Virus record (IMG/VR): IMGVR_UViG_3300039043_000066
Location: 1 to 20,546 of that record
Length of the DNA: 20,546 bases
Direction: 5' to 3' (one strand)
Origin: a virus
Below, piece after piece: positions 1 to 6,346 of this stretch. The notes under the pieces are model-generated. The model was not told where the DNA came from, made no database searches, and saw only the letters and a program-made list of their open reading frames with translations. A program made the position numbers and the translations under genes. Numbering within the stretch: position 1 is the stretch's first letter; each line of letters starts with the position of its first letter.

Positions 1-859
1 TTATTTCATTAAAGCATTTGACTTATTAGGACACGAAAGTTTAACTGCTGGAAGTGTTATAGGAACTGTAACTGAATTTGCTGGTCAAAACCTTGCAACT
101 ACAATAACTGAAGAAACAGCTTGGAGTGGAACTAAATCTCAAGTTGTAGAAGATGGTGGAACATTAATTCTTTCTGGTGATGATGTTACACTTTTTGATT
201 CAATAAGCGGAAACTTTGACGATAAAGTTGGTTTCTTTGATGAAGTTGATGGATTTGAAAGCACAGGAACATATACATTTGCTAATCAAATTTCATTAGG
301 TGCTAAGTATCAAGGTCGAGTATCATCTTATCTAAACGTAGATCAATTAGATCGAGTTTCATCATTTGACTTACACGCTGGATTATTTGACTCAGCACAA
401 GGCTTGTTTGATAGTGCTGGTGCTTCACCTCAGATGGATGCTAAATTATTTATCTCAACTTCAGATGATAATTCAACTTACACAGCATTTACACCATTTC
501 AAGATGGTAATTATGAATTTAGATATGCAAAGTTTCAACTTGTTTTAACTTCTGCTGTAAGTTCACAAACACCAAAAGTAAATAACGCACAGGTAAGATT
601 GTATATGATGGATCGAACTGATAAAGGATCTAACATAGCAAGTACAACATCAACAAGCGGAAAAGCAGTAACATTTAACACAGCTTTTTATGCTGAGCCT
701 AGTTTAACTATTGCCGCACAAAATTTAGCAACAGGTGATTTTTATACAATAACTAGTAAATCAGCAACAGGATTTACTATTGAATTTTTTAATTCTGGTG
801 GATCAACAGTCGATAGAACATTCGATTACGTTGCCAACGGACAAGGCAGAGCCATATAA
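1..859 (+). CDS. Tail-tip (J-like) protein, C-terminal part, 5' end outside window
   Basis: The frame is open from position 2 to the TAA at 857-859, giving about 285 C-terminal residues. The last 65 or so residues (GKAVTFNTAF, then NLATGDFYTI, TGFTIEFFNSGG and FDYVANGQG) match the pattern that closes host-specificity/tip-attachment J-type proteins of alphaproteobacterial siphophages, a beta-sandwich resembling an H-type lectin. The upstream part is repetitive and rich in Asp, Phe and Gly (FDSISGNFDD, FFDEVDGFES, LFDSAQGLFDS), as in surface-exposed tail proteins. It would sit at the distal tail and contact the host. The fibre gene follows after a 39-bp gap. The J assignment rests on remembered family patterns; the missing N-terminus could show instead a plain tail fibre. 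Confidence 0.7.
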   Translation, partial: YFIKAFDLLGHESLTAGSVIGTVTEFAGQNLATTITEETAWSGTKSQVVEDGGTLILSGDDVTLFDSISGNFDDKVGFFDEVDGFESTGTYTFANQISLGAKYQGRVSSYLNVDQLDRVSSFDLHAGLFDSAQGLFDSAGASPQMDAKLFISTSDDNSTYTAFTPFQDGNYEFRYAKFQLVLTSAVSSQTPKVNNAQVRLYMMDRTDKGSNIASTTSTSGKAVTFNTAFYAEPSLTIAAQNLATGDFYTITSKSATGFTIEFFNSGGSTVDRTFDYVANGQGRAI

Positions 860-898
860 CTTTACAAATTAAACAAATAACATTATAAGGAGTACATA

Positions 899-2599
899 AT
901 GTCACAACACGATTATAACATCCAAAATGCAACTTTTCCTTCTACTCGTAGCGATATTAATGACGCATTAGGTGCAATAGCAACTAATAATTCTGGTAAC
1001 TCAGCACCAGCCACGACGTACGCAAACCAATGGTGGTTTGATTCAGATGATAACAAACTGTATATGAGAAACAAAGACAATGACGCTTGGGTAGAAATTT
1101 TAACGATAGGTGCAACTTCAGATAAAGTTGAAAGTATTGGCAGTGGTGGTGGATTAACAATTACAACTGCTGATAACACAGACACACTAACATTAGTATC
1201 AACAGACACCGACTCAGCTATTGGGCCAAATTTAAATCTTTATAGAAATGCAGGTAATGGTGCTGATGCAGATAATTTATCTACTATTGCTTTTGCTGGT
1301 AATGATGATGCTGGTAACGCTACAGACTTTGCTAGAATTACTGCTCAAATTGAAGATGCAAGTAATGGTTCAGAAGATGTATTTTTATATTTTAGAACTA
1401 TAACAGGTGGAACAGAACGACAAAGATTAGGTTTTGATTCTGGAAGCACTGTTTTTAATGAAGAAGGTGTAGACGTAGATTTCCGAGTAGAATCTAATAA
1501 TAAAACTCACGCACTATTTGTAGATGCTGGTAATGATAGAATTGGCGTAGGAACAAGTTCTCCAGTTCAAACTATGCACATTAGAGCTATGGGTAATCCT
1601 AGTAATGATACAGGATTAATTCTCGAAGGTAATGCTACTGACTCAAATGTTGCTCTTTATTTTTATAATAGTGCGGGTACAGAAAAAGGTCGTTTTTTAT
1701 ATGATACAGATGATAACTTTTTACAGACTAAAGTTAATGGTGCTGAAAGAATGCGTATTACGAGTGATGGTAATTTTGGATTTCATAATGCTGGTAGTAG
1801 TTCGCAACAAGTTATAATCGAAAACCAAGCCTCAGGAAGTGGTAAAATTGGTTTAAAGATAACTAACCCATCTTCAAGTGCCGCTATGAATGGTCAAGAA
1901 ATAACTTGTGTTAGGTCAGGCTCTAGTGCTTATACTTTTTTAATATGTAGATCAAACTCAGCCTCTCCTGACACAGAGTTTAATGTAAGAGGTGATGGTG
2001 AAATTTTTGCAGATGGTGGAACTGCTATGAATACTCCAGCCGACTATGCAGAGATGTTTGAGTGGAAAGATGGTAATACAGATAGTGAAGTAAGGTTTGG
2101 TTACTCAGTAATTTTAGATGGAGATAAAATTGTAAAAGCATCTGATAGTGATGATGCGTCCAAAATTATAGGAGTAGTTTCAGCTAAACCTGCTGTTCTT
2201 GGGGATGCGGCTTGGAATAAGTGGAGTCAAAAGTATTTAAAAGATGAATGGAATCAATACATACTTGAAGAATACACATCGACTGAGTGGGTAGAAGTTG
2301 AAGATGGACGAAATATAAATCACTCTTATGAAACAGATAAAATTCCAAGCGATATAATTGTTCCTAGTGATGCAAAAGTTATAACTACTGAATCTGATGG
2401 TGTGACTAAACTTACAAGAAGAAAAATAAATCCTGACTATGATAGTTCTGAAACATACGTCCCAAGACAAGAGAGAAAAGAATGGAATGCAGTTGGTCTT
2501 ATGGGTAAATTAAGATTACGCAAAGGACAACCAACAGGCTCTAATTGGATTAAAATGAGAGACATCAATAACGATGTTGAAGAATGGTTAGTAAGATAA
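899..2599 (+). CDS. Tail fibre with C-terminal intramolecular chaperone (Peptidase_G2-like) domain
   Basis: This 566-residue protein starts at an ATG behind a strong AAGGAG (887-892). The N-terminal 70 residues hold QWWFDSDDNKLYMRN, a short module frequent in marine phage fibres and structural proteins. The middle is a repetitive beta-rich shaft, including FVDAGNDRIGVGTSSP near residue 207. From about residue 377 the text changes: PADYAEMFEW (380-389), then GYSVILDGDKIVKAS and IIGVVSAKPAVLGD. This is the signature of the phi29/GA-1 neck-appendage C-terminal chaperone, which trimerises and folds the fibre and then cleaves itself off. The mature fibre would therefore lack roughly the last 185 residues. 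The exact cleavage bond was not assigned. It lies just after the tail-tip gene, so it probably forms the receptor-binding fibre. Confidence 0.8.
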   Translation: MSQHDYNIQNATFPSTRSDINDALGAIATNNSGNSAPATTYANQWWFDSDDNKLYMRNKDNDAWVEILTIGATSDKVESIGSGGGLTITTADNTDTLTLVSTDTDSAIGPNLNLYRNAGNGADADNLSTIAFAGNDDAGNATDFARITAQIEDASNGSEDVFLYFRTITGGTERQRLGFDSGSTVFNEEGVDVDFRVESNNKTHALFVDAGNDRIGVGTSSPVQTMHIRAMGNPSNDTGLILEGNATDSNVALYFYNSAGTEKGRFLYDTDDNFLQTKVNGAERMRITSDGNFGFHNAGSSSQQVIIENQASGSGKIGLKITNPSSSAAMNGQEITCVRSGSSAYTFLICRSNSASPDTEFNVRGDGEIFADGGTAMNTPADYAEMFEWKDGNTDSEVRFGYSVILDGDKIVKASDSDDASKIIGVVSAKPAVLGDAAWNKWSQKYLKDEWNQYILEEYTSTEWVEVEDGRNINHSYETDKIPSDIIVPSDAKVITTESDGVTKLTRRKINPDYDSSETYVPRQERKEWNAVGLMGKLRLRKGQPTGSNWIKMRDINNDVEEWLVR

Positions 2600-2610
2600 A
2601 AGGAGAAAAT

Positions 2611-2823
2611 ATGTTCACACTAGACAACAAAGAATATGACGAAACTAAATTATCTGACAAAGGTAAATTAGCTTTTGCACAACTTCAATATGTTGCCGAG
2701 CAAAGATCAAAACTATTGCTAGAAACTGATCGGCTAAATACAATAGAGGGAGCTAATTCTGCAATCCTCAAAGCTGAACTACCAAAAGAGGAAGCTGATG
2801 CCGAGTCAAAGTCAAAAGAATAG
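2611..2823 (+). CDS. Small conserved phage protein (DUF6447-like)
   Basis: This 70-residue protein starts at the ATG at 2611, preceded by AAAGGAGAAAAT. An in-frame upstream ATG at 2584 lies inside the fibre gene and has no ribosome binding site, so it was not chosen. The beginning FTLDNKEYDETKLSDKGK and the following LQYVAEQRSKLLLETDRL resemble a short helical protein that is very common beside tail-fibre genes of marine phages. The C-terminus is charged (EEADAESKSKE). Its function is not known; its place right after the fibre suggests a tail or fibre-assembly role, which is inference. The last 26 bases overlap the next gene. Confidence 0.6.
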   Translation: MFTLDNKEYDETKLSDKGKLAFAQLQYVAEQRSKLLLETDRLNTIEGANSAILKAELPKEEADAESKSKE

Positions 2824-3016
2824 TGAAACATTAATCCGTCTTGAAGCTAGGATTGAGACTATTGAGAACAATCATTTAGTCCATATCCAAAACTCAATAG
2901 ATAAGATTGAAAAGCACATAGCGTCTATATGGAAAGTAGTCGGTATATTGTGTTTTATGTTTACGATAGTATTTGCAGAGACAGTTAAATCATTTGTAGA
3001 TTTATTAGTTATTTAA
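2798..3016 (+). CDS. Small coiled-coil protein with one C-terminal membrane segment
   Basis: The protein has 72 residues. Residues 8-40 have a heptad-like pattern (LIRLEARIETIENNHLVHI) and predict a coiled coil, followed by one hydrophobic segment at about 44-60 (IWKVVGILCFMFTIVFA). This topology recalls XhlA-type haemolysin/holin accessory proteins, but that is a resemblance of layout only. The start overlaps the preceding gene by 26 bases and has GAGG upstream, which suggests translational coupling. It could be a holin helper or a membrane anchor; the main lysis genes lie 1.3 kb downstream. Confidence 0.55.
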   Translation: MPSQSQKNSETLIRLEARIETIENNHLVHIQNSIDKIEKHIASIWKVVGILCFMFTIVFAETVKSFVDLLVI

Positions 3017-3029
3017 CAGAGGGATATAT

Positions 3030-3731
3030 ATGGAGAAGTCAATTCTCATAATATCAGATCAACACATACCACACCATCATCAAGATATGATGGCTTTTTT
3101 AAGAGCCATAAAAAAGAAATACAAACCAACTCGGATTGTAAATATCGGTGATGAAATTGATGGGCACGCTATAAGCTACCATTCACCCAACCCAGATCTT
3201 GCTAGTGCTGGTGATGAATTAAGAAAAGCAGTAGAAGTCATTCACGAATTAGAAGAATTATTTCCTAAAATGGATCTGGTACATTCTAATCACGGAAGTT
3301 TGGTTTTTAGAAAAGCACTAACTCACGGATTGCCTAAAGCCTTTATAAAAGATTACAACGATTTTTTAGAAGTTGGTAAAGGCTGGAAGTGGCACGAAGA
3401 TATAATAATTAAAGCAAGTAATGGACAGGATATTTATTTTTGCCACGGAAAAACTGCTAACATTCTGAAACTTGGTCAAAGCTATGGAATGAATGTAGTG
3501 CAGGGGCATTATCATACGAAATTTAATATCCAATACTGGGGAAACCCTCAAGCATTACATTGGGGACTTCAAGTTGGGTGTTTAATAGACAAGGATAGCC
3601 TTGCTTACGAATATAATAAATTATTTAAAGATAGACCAATAATTGGTACAGGAATTATTATTGAGGGATTGCCATATTTATTACCAATGGTCTTGAATAA
3701 AGGTGGAAGATGGAATAAAATTGTTCCTTGA
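3030..3731 (+). CDS. Calcineurin-like metallophosphoesterase
   Basis: This 233-residue protein carries the full set of metallophosphoesterase metal-binding motifs in order: D10-Q-H12 (ISDQHIP), G40-D41 (NIGDEID), N87-H88 in SNHG (family consensus GNHD/E), H139 in FCHGK, and G159-H160-Y-H162 (QGHYH). It should bind two divalent metals and hydrolyse a phosphoester. The real substrate (nucleic acid, nucleotide or protein phosphate) cannot be read from the sequence. Phages often carry such enzymes among tail or late genes with unknown roles. The start has AGAGGG upstream. The stop shares one base with the next start. Confidence 0.85.
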   Translation: MEKSILIISDQHIPHHHQDMMAFLRAIKKKYKPTRIVNIGDEIDGHAISYHSPNPDLASAGDELRKAVEVIHELEELFPKMDLVHSNHGSLVFRKALTHGLPKAFIKDYNDFLEVGKGWKWHEDIIIKASNGQDIYFCHGKTANILKLGQSYGMNVVQGHYHTKFNIQYWGNPQALHWGLQVGCLIDKDSLAYEYNKLFKDRPIIGTGIIIEGLPYLLPMVLNKGGRWNKIVP

Positions 3732-3952
3732 TGAGTGCATTTAAGAAACAAGTCGGTGGAATACATTATAAAAATCATAAAATACAACCTTATGAATTTA
3801 TTCAAGAAAATAATTTAAATTACTTACAAGGCGTAGTTATAAAATACATAGTTCGATATCCACAGAAGAATGGAATACAAGACTTGGAAAAGATCATTCA
3901 CTATTGTCAATTAGAGATCGAAAGGTTAAAGAATGGTAATGGCAAGAATTAA
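3731..3952 (+). CDS. DUF3310 family protein
   Basis: The protein has 73 residues. The pattern VGGIHYKNHKIQPYEFIQENNLNY, then VIKYIVRYPQKNGIQDLEKIIHY (each split here from a longer block), is that of DUF3310, sometimes labelled a nucleotide-kinase-like SaV protein, found in very many phages. The conserved core is the HY..IQP.E.I...L....G..IKY..RY..K.G..DL.K..HY layout. The ATG at 3731 overlaps the preceding TGA by one base and is preferred over an in-frame TTG at 3728. The biochemical role is not established; it often sits with nucleotide-metabolism genes, which fits the TSCPD-like neighbour. Confidence 0.8.
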   Translation: MSAFKKQVGGIHYKNHKIQPYEFIQENNLNYLQGVVIKYIVRYPQKNGIQDLEKIIHYCQLEIERLKNGNGKN

Positions 3953-4304
3953 AGTCCCAGATCGTATGCAGACAGTTAATATTCGTATGTCGATAGATAA
4001 TATGCGAGTAGTGGCTTCATTAGATTATGATTTTAATGAAACAGGAATTACGCCTATGGCGATATGGGTAAAGATTAAACCCAATGAAAGTACATTAGAT
4101 CGTGAATTAAGATCTTCTGGGAAGTTGGCTTCTCTATTAATGCAATATGGGTGTCCGATGAAAGAGATAGCCGACACATTAACAAAAGACAGTATAATCG
4201 GACAAGTTGTAAACTATATAACAAAAAATTTAGAGGATATATTAGCTGGTAATCAACCAGATAAAATCCCTAATTTCTCAACCGACATTTATAAAATAAA
4301 ATAG
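3933..4304 (+). CDS. TSCPD-domain-like protein (ribonucleotide-reductase-associated fold)
   Basis: This 123-residue protein starts inside the DUF3310 gene (20-base overlap). The ATG at 3933 has AAAGG seven bases upstream; the ATG two codons later is also possible. Residues of about 40-90 (ETGITPMAIWVKIKPNEST, then SSGKLASLLMQYGCPMKEI) follow the pattern of the TSCPD domain: a strand ending in an 'xEVFI' segment, a glycine-containing turn, then a helix with LQ.G.P...... This domain closes some B12-dependent ribonucleotide reductases and also occurs alone in Alphaproteobacteria. A role near ribonucleotide reduction or nucleotide supply is inferred. No catalytic residues were recognised. Confidence 0.45.
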   Translation: MVMARIKVPDRMQTVNIRMSIDNMRVVASLDYDFNETGITPMAIWVKIKPNESTLDRELRSSGKLASLLMQYGCPMKEIADTLTKDSIIGQVVNYITKNLEDILAGNQPDKIPNFSTDIYKIK

Positions 4305-4314
4305 GAGAAACATT

Positions 4315-4419
4315 ATGGACTTTATGAATTATGTTTGGAAAGCAATGGATATTGTTAATTATAAATTACCAGTATGGGCTGTTGCTTTAATCGTTGTTGG
4401 AGTAATAATAGTATTCTAA
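4315..4419 (+). CDS. 34-residue single-pass membrane peptide of the lysis block
   Basis: This tiny ORF starts at an ATG behind AGGAGAAA (4303-4310). Its TAA overlaps the amidase ATG by one base (TAATG). It encodes a short amphipathic N-terminus (MDFMNYVWKAMDIVNYK) and one membrane segment (PVWAVALIVVGVIIVF) that ends at the stop codon. The strong ribosome binding site and tight coupling to the amidase argue that it is real. By position it could be a small holin, pinholin or antiholin acting with the larger holin at 4838. No family was recognised. Confidence 0.6.
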   Translation: MDFMNYVWKAMDIVNYKLPVWAVALIVVGVIIVF

Positions 4420-4838
4420 TGGAACTTAGAAAAAAAACAGACTATCTCATTATCCATTGTGCGGCTACTAAACCCTCAATGGATATTGGGGTTACTGAAA
4501 TTCGTAAATGGCATTTAGATCGTGGCTGGAGAGATGTAGGCTATCACTATATGATAAGAAGAAATGGTGAAGTTGAATTAGGTAGAAGAAATGATGATAT
4601 GGGAGCACACGCCTCTGGTTATAATCACAATAGTATAGGTGTTTGCCTTATTGGTGGAATGGCAGAAGATAACTCTGCTGAAAATAATTTTACAGATAGA
4701 CAATGGACAGCTTTGCTTGATTTAGTCAAACAGATCCAAGTGGACTATCCAGATATTAACGTCATAGGACATAATGAAGTAAGTCAAAAAGAATGTCCAA
4801 GTTTTGATGTTCAACAATGGAAAAAGGATAATTTATAA
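4419..4838 (+). CDS. T7-lysozyme-type N-acetylmuramoyl-L-alanine amidase (endolysin)
   Basis: The 139-residue protein is a full-length Amidase_2 enzyme. All five active-site residues known from T7 lysozyme are present, each shifted by exactly four positions: zinc ligands H13 (IIHCAAT), H118 (IGHNEV) and C126 (KECPSF), plus Y42 (GYHYMIRRNG) and K124. It cleaves the bond between N-acetylmuramic acid and L-alanine in peptidoglycan at lysis. The ATG at 4419 overlaps the stop of the 34-residue peptide; an upstream in-frame ATG at 4374 lies inside that peptide and gives a meaningless extension. T7 lysozyme also binds T7 RNA polymerase, but no such polymerase is seen here. No signal peptide, so export needs a holin. 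Confidence 0.92.
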   Translation: MELRKKTDYLIIHCAATKPSMDIGVTEIRKWHLDRGWRDVGYHYMIRRNGEVELGRRNDDMGAHASGYNHNSIGVCLIGGMAEDNSAENNFTDRQWTALLDLVKQIQVDYPDINVIGHNEVSQKECPSFDVQQWKKDNL

Positions 4839-5215
4839 TGTGGCTTTCAATATTACCGACTGTACTTAAAACAGGAGCTTCAATATTTGCTAACAGGCAA
4901 AAAGCAAAAGTTTTAATGTCTGATGCTGAACTATTACACGCACAGAAGATGGCGAATGGCGAGGTAGAATATCAAGCGGCTGTAAGACAATCAAATGACA
5001 AAGGCTGGAAAGACGAATTTGTTTTAATTCTCGTATCTGCACCAGTAATATTATTGATATGGTCTGTATTCTCGGACGATCCAAACATACAACAAAAGCT
5101 GGATATGTTTTTTGATAAGTTTTCTAATTTGCCATTCTGGTATCAATCGTTATTTATTGGAGTGGTCGCAAGCATATATGGCTTAAAGGGAGCGGACATA
5201 TTTAAGAAAAAATGA
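4838..5215 (+). CDS. Holin (holin_3TMs-like)
   Basis: The 125-residue protein has a hydrophobic N-terminus, a charged helix, then the motif GWKDEF (56-61) immediately before a strong membrane segment (62-78, VLILVSAPVILLIWSVF). A second clear segment (about 100-117) sits behind LPFWYQSLFIG and ends in YGLKGADIF and a lysine tail. This layout is that of the 3TM holin family of marine and alphaproteobacterial phages. It would form the inner-membrane lesion that releases or activates the amidase encoded just upstream. The start overlaps the amidase stop (TAATG) and the end overlaps the next start (ATGA). Confidence 0.75.
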   Translation: MWLSILPTVLKTGASIFANRQKAKVLMSDAELLHAQKMANGEVEYQAAVRQSNDKGWKDEFVLILVSAPVILLIWSVFSDDPNIQQKLDMFFDKFSNLPFWYQSLFIGVVASIYGLKGADIFKKK

Positions 5216-5502
5216 AAAAGGTCAAGGTGACACTTCACCAACCTCTAAACATCTTTACCTTAGTTAAATCTCTTTTAACTATCACAATCCTAGAAGAAGT
5301 TGTTGCACAATACGAAGTCATTGATCTTTACCCTTCATTGGAAAGAACTCGGAATTTAGAGAAAATGATTCAAGCTAATAAAGATAATGTTTATGCTAGA
5401 GATGTGCAGTTAGATTGTTATTATGAATGTACTGAATTAGATGATCGAGAACTCTTGGCGAGAGATTTCTCAACCAAGAGCCACGACTTAACAATTAATT
5501 AA
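5212..5502 (+). CDS. Protein of unknown function at the end of the late operon
   Basis: The 96-residue protein starts at an ATGA overlap with the holin stop, which supports translation. It has a hydrophobic N-terminal stretch (IFTLVKSLLTITILEEVV) and a charged remainder with ERTRNLEKMIQANKDNVYARD. No family was recognised. It ends tail-to-tail with the leftward operon: its stop codon overlaps the stop of the opposing gene by four bases. A hairpin at 5452-5480 lies within its last codons and may serve transcription termination. Confidence 0.6.
   Translation: MKKVKVTLHQPLNIFTLVKSLLTITILEEVVAQYEVIDLYPSLERTRNLEKMIQANKDNVYARDVQLDCYYECTELDDRELLARDFSTKSHDLTIN
5452..5480 (+). terminator. Candidate hairpin terminator at the convergent junction
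   Basis: The arms CTCTTGG (5452-5458) and CCAAGAG (5474-5480) are perfect complements and enclose a second stem, GAGA (5460-5463) with TCTC (5468-5471), around a four-base loop. Eleven base pairs in total lie 20 bases before two operons meet head-on. No U-tract follows on either strand, so a classical intrinsic terminator is not shown; it may act with Rho or as an mRNA end-stabiliser. Confidence 0.35.
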
Positions 5503-5702
5503 TTACTGTCTGTTATATGTTTTCCACCGATTGGATCTTCTCTCCAATCTTGGATCGTAAAGTTTTCAATATAAATATATTGTATTCCTTTAACTTCATT
5601 ATCGACAGAAACATCTTCTGGCTGTTCTATTACAAGAAGGTCTTTTCCATCAACTTTTACAATATCTAAGATTGCGGCATTGATATTAATTTTTTTAATC
5701 AT
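5499..5702 (-). CDS. Small protein of unknown function, last gene of the leftward operon
   Basis: The frame stays open upstream to 5831, but the proper start is the ATG at 5702, which has GGGGAG six bases upstream in the short gap behind the preceding gene; the upstream extension is just that gene read in another frame. The 67-residue product begins MIKKININAAILDIVKVDGK and has a beta-rich, acidic character (VIEQPEDVSVDNEVKG, IQYIYIENFTIQDW). No family was recognised. Its ribosome binding site is inside a 39-bp repeat that also precedes the neighbouring zinc-finger gene. Confidence 0.6.
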   Translation of the reverse strand: MIKKININAAILDIVKVDGKDLLVIEQPEDVSVDNEVKGIQYIYIENFTIQDWREDPIGGKHITDSN

Positions 5703-5737
5703 TTTATAACTCCCCAAATTCATTAATAAATATTTTA
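5699..5737. repeat. Junction repeat, copy 1 (39 bp)
   Basis: This 39-bp stretch matches 5892-5930 at 36 of 39 positions, with three transitions. On the - strand it encodes the C-terminal tail KIFINEFGEL of the upstream gene, the stop codon, the GGGGAG ribosome binding site and the ATG of the next gene. Confidence 0.85.
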
Positions 5738-5895
5738 CCAAAACCACTACATCTATTGCATTTTTCTTTTTCATATTCACCATTACCGCAACATTCACAA
5801 CCATAAAATTCTTCAACAGTTCCATCACCATAACAATTAGGACATTCTATTAATTTTACAGGTGTTGCTTTCCAATACACAATTTTTTTTCTCAT
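5704..5895 (-). CDS. Miniature DnaJ-type zinc-finger protein
   Basis: The 63-residue protein starts at ATG 5895 (MRKKIVYWK), with GGGGAG upstream; an earlier in-frame ATG pair at 5919 lies in the preceding gene. It carries CPNCYGDG (18-25), CECCGNG (33-39) and CNRCSGFG (46-53), the CxxCxGxG repeats of the DnaJ cysteine-rich domain, in a shortened set of three. It should bind one or two zinc ions. There is no J-domain, so a chaperone role is not implied; such mini-fingers in phages may bind nucleic acid or a host protein. The C-terminus (FINEFGEL) is nearly the same as that of the gene upstream because of the junction repeat. Confidence 0.7.
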   Translation of the reverse strand: MRKKIVYWKATPVKLIECPNCYGDGTVEEFYGCECCGNGEYEKEKCNRCSGFGKIFINEFGEL

Positions 5896-5930
5896 TCTAT
5901 AACTCCCCAAATTCATCAATAAACATTTTA
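5892..5930. repeat. Junction repeat, copy 2 (39 bp)
   Basis: Second copy of the repeat at 5699-5737, 193 bp away. On the - strand it encodes the tail KMFIDEFGEL of the membrane peptide, its TAG stop, GGGGAG and the start of the zinc-finger gene. Confidence 0.85.
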
Positions 5931-6004
5931 ATATATAACACTACTAGGACTATTGTAAGAAATCCTAGAAATGGTAGTAAAAAATAATATAATAAAGTTT
6001 CCAT
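5897..6004 (-). CDS. 35-residue single-pass membrane peptide
   Basis: The ATG at 6004 overlaps the stop of the preceding gene (TAATG), and GGAGGA lies 8 bases upstream in that gene's last codons. The product starts METLLYYFLLPFLGFLTIVL, a single membrane segment that continues to about residue 25, and ends in KMFIDEFGEL. The final ten residues recur, with two changes, at the end of the downstream zinc-finger protein. Function unknown. Coupled starts on both sides support that it is expressed. Confidence 0.6.
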   Translation of the reverse strand: METLLYYFLLPFLGFLTIVLVVLYIKMFIDEFGEL

Positions 6005-6258
6005 TATTTTAGTCCTCCAATAAATGTTTGAGAAGTACCTTTAACTGCATAAAACATAAATTTACGCTTATCATAATTTTCTGTTGTATAGCGTTTTAAC
6101 ATATCCAAAGCGTGAAAATATGCTTCTTTATATGTACCATATTCAATACGCAAACTTTTGTCTCTAGGCTTGTAATAGACACAAGTAAAATAATCTGCAT
6201 TTTGCAGCACATCTAAATCAAATGCATCTAGTTTTCTTTTTTTGTTATTTATATACAT
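6004..6258 (-). CDS. Small protein of unknown function, first gene of the second leftward unit
   Basis: This 84-residue protein begins MYINNKKRKLDAFDLDVLQN and contains ADYFTCVYYKPRDKSL and EAYFHALDMLKRYTTENYDKR. No family was recognised. It is translated from the strong TTGGAGGTAATAA leader, which has the same design as the leader of the ArdC-like gene. It opens a run of four overlapping or abutting small genes (6258 to 5499) with their own candidate promoter at 6295-6324, so it may be made early and in quantity. Confidence 0.65.
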   Translation of the reverse strand: MYINNKKRKLDAFDLDVLQNADYFTCVYYKPRDKSLRIEYGTYKEAYFHALDMLKRYTTENYDKRKFMFYAVKGTSQTFIGGLK

Positions 6259-6260
6259 TT

Positions 6261-6276
6261 ATTACCTCCAAGTAAT
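6261..6276 (-). promoter_or_regulatory. Inverted repeat with the Shine-Dalgarno sequence in its loop (copy 1)
   Basis: On the - strand this reads ATTACTTGGAGGTAAT: arms ATTAC and GTAAT around TTGGAG. It is identical, all 16 bases, to the site at 10472-10487. It could be a protein operator on DNA or RNA, or a small hairpin that exposes the ribosome binding site. Confidence 0.6.
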
Positions 6277-6294
6277 GTTGTTGTTGATTATGAA

Positions 6295-6324
6295 TTTATA
6301 GTGATCAAAAAAAGCTGTAAACAA
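6295..6324 (-). promoter_or_regulatory. Candidate leftward promoter with TTGTTTACAGC box (copy 1)
   Basis: On the - strand TTGTTTACAGC (6324-6314) is followed by TATAAA (6300-6295). This can be read as TTGTTT-N18-TATAAA or TTTACA-N15-TATAAA. The same box and spacing recur at 10505-10534. It lies 55 bases before the ATG at 6258. Confidence 0.5.
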
Positions 6325-6346
6325 AAAAATGCAATTAATTTTAAGT

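Noticed and set aside
366-548. 60-residue ORF in another frame of the tail-tip gene
   Set aside because: It is a shadow of the frame that is open from position 2; low-complexity product and no ribosome binding site.
1632-1817. 61-residue ORF inside the fibre gene
   Set aside because: Fully within a well-supported gene in another frame, with hydrophobic nonsense composition.
4419-4838. Control of a phage T7-type RNA polymerase by the amidase
   Set aside because: The enzyme has all T7 lysozyme catalytic residues, but no single-subunit RNA polymerase gene or T7-type promoter is visible in the window.
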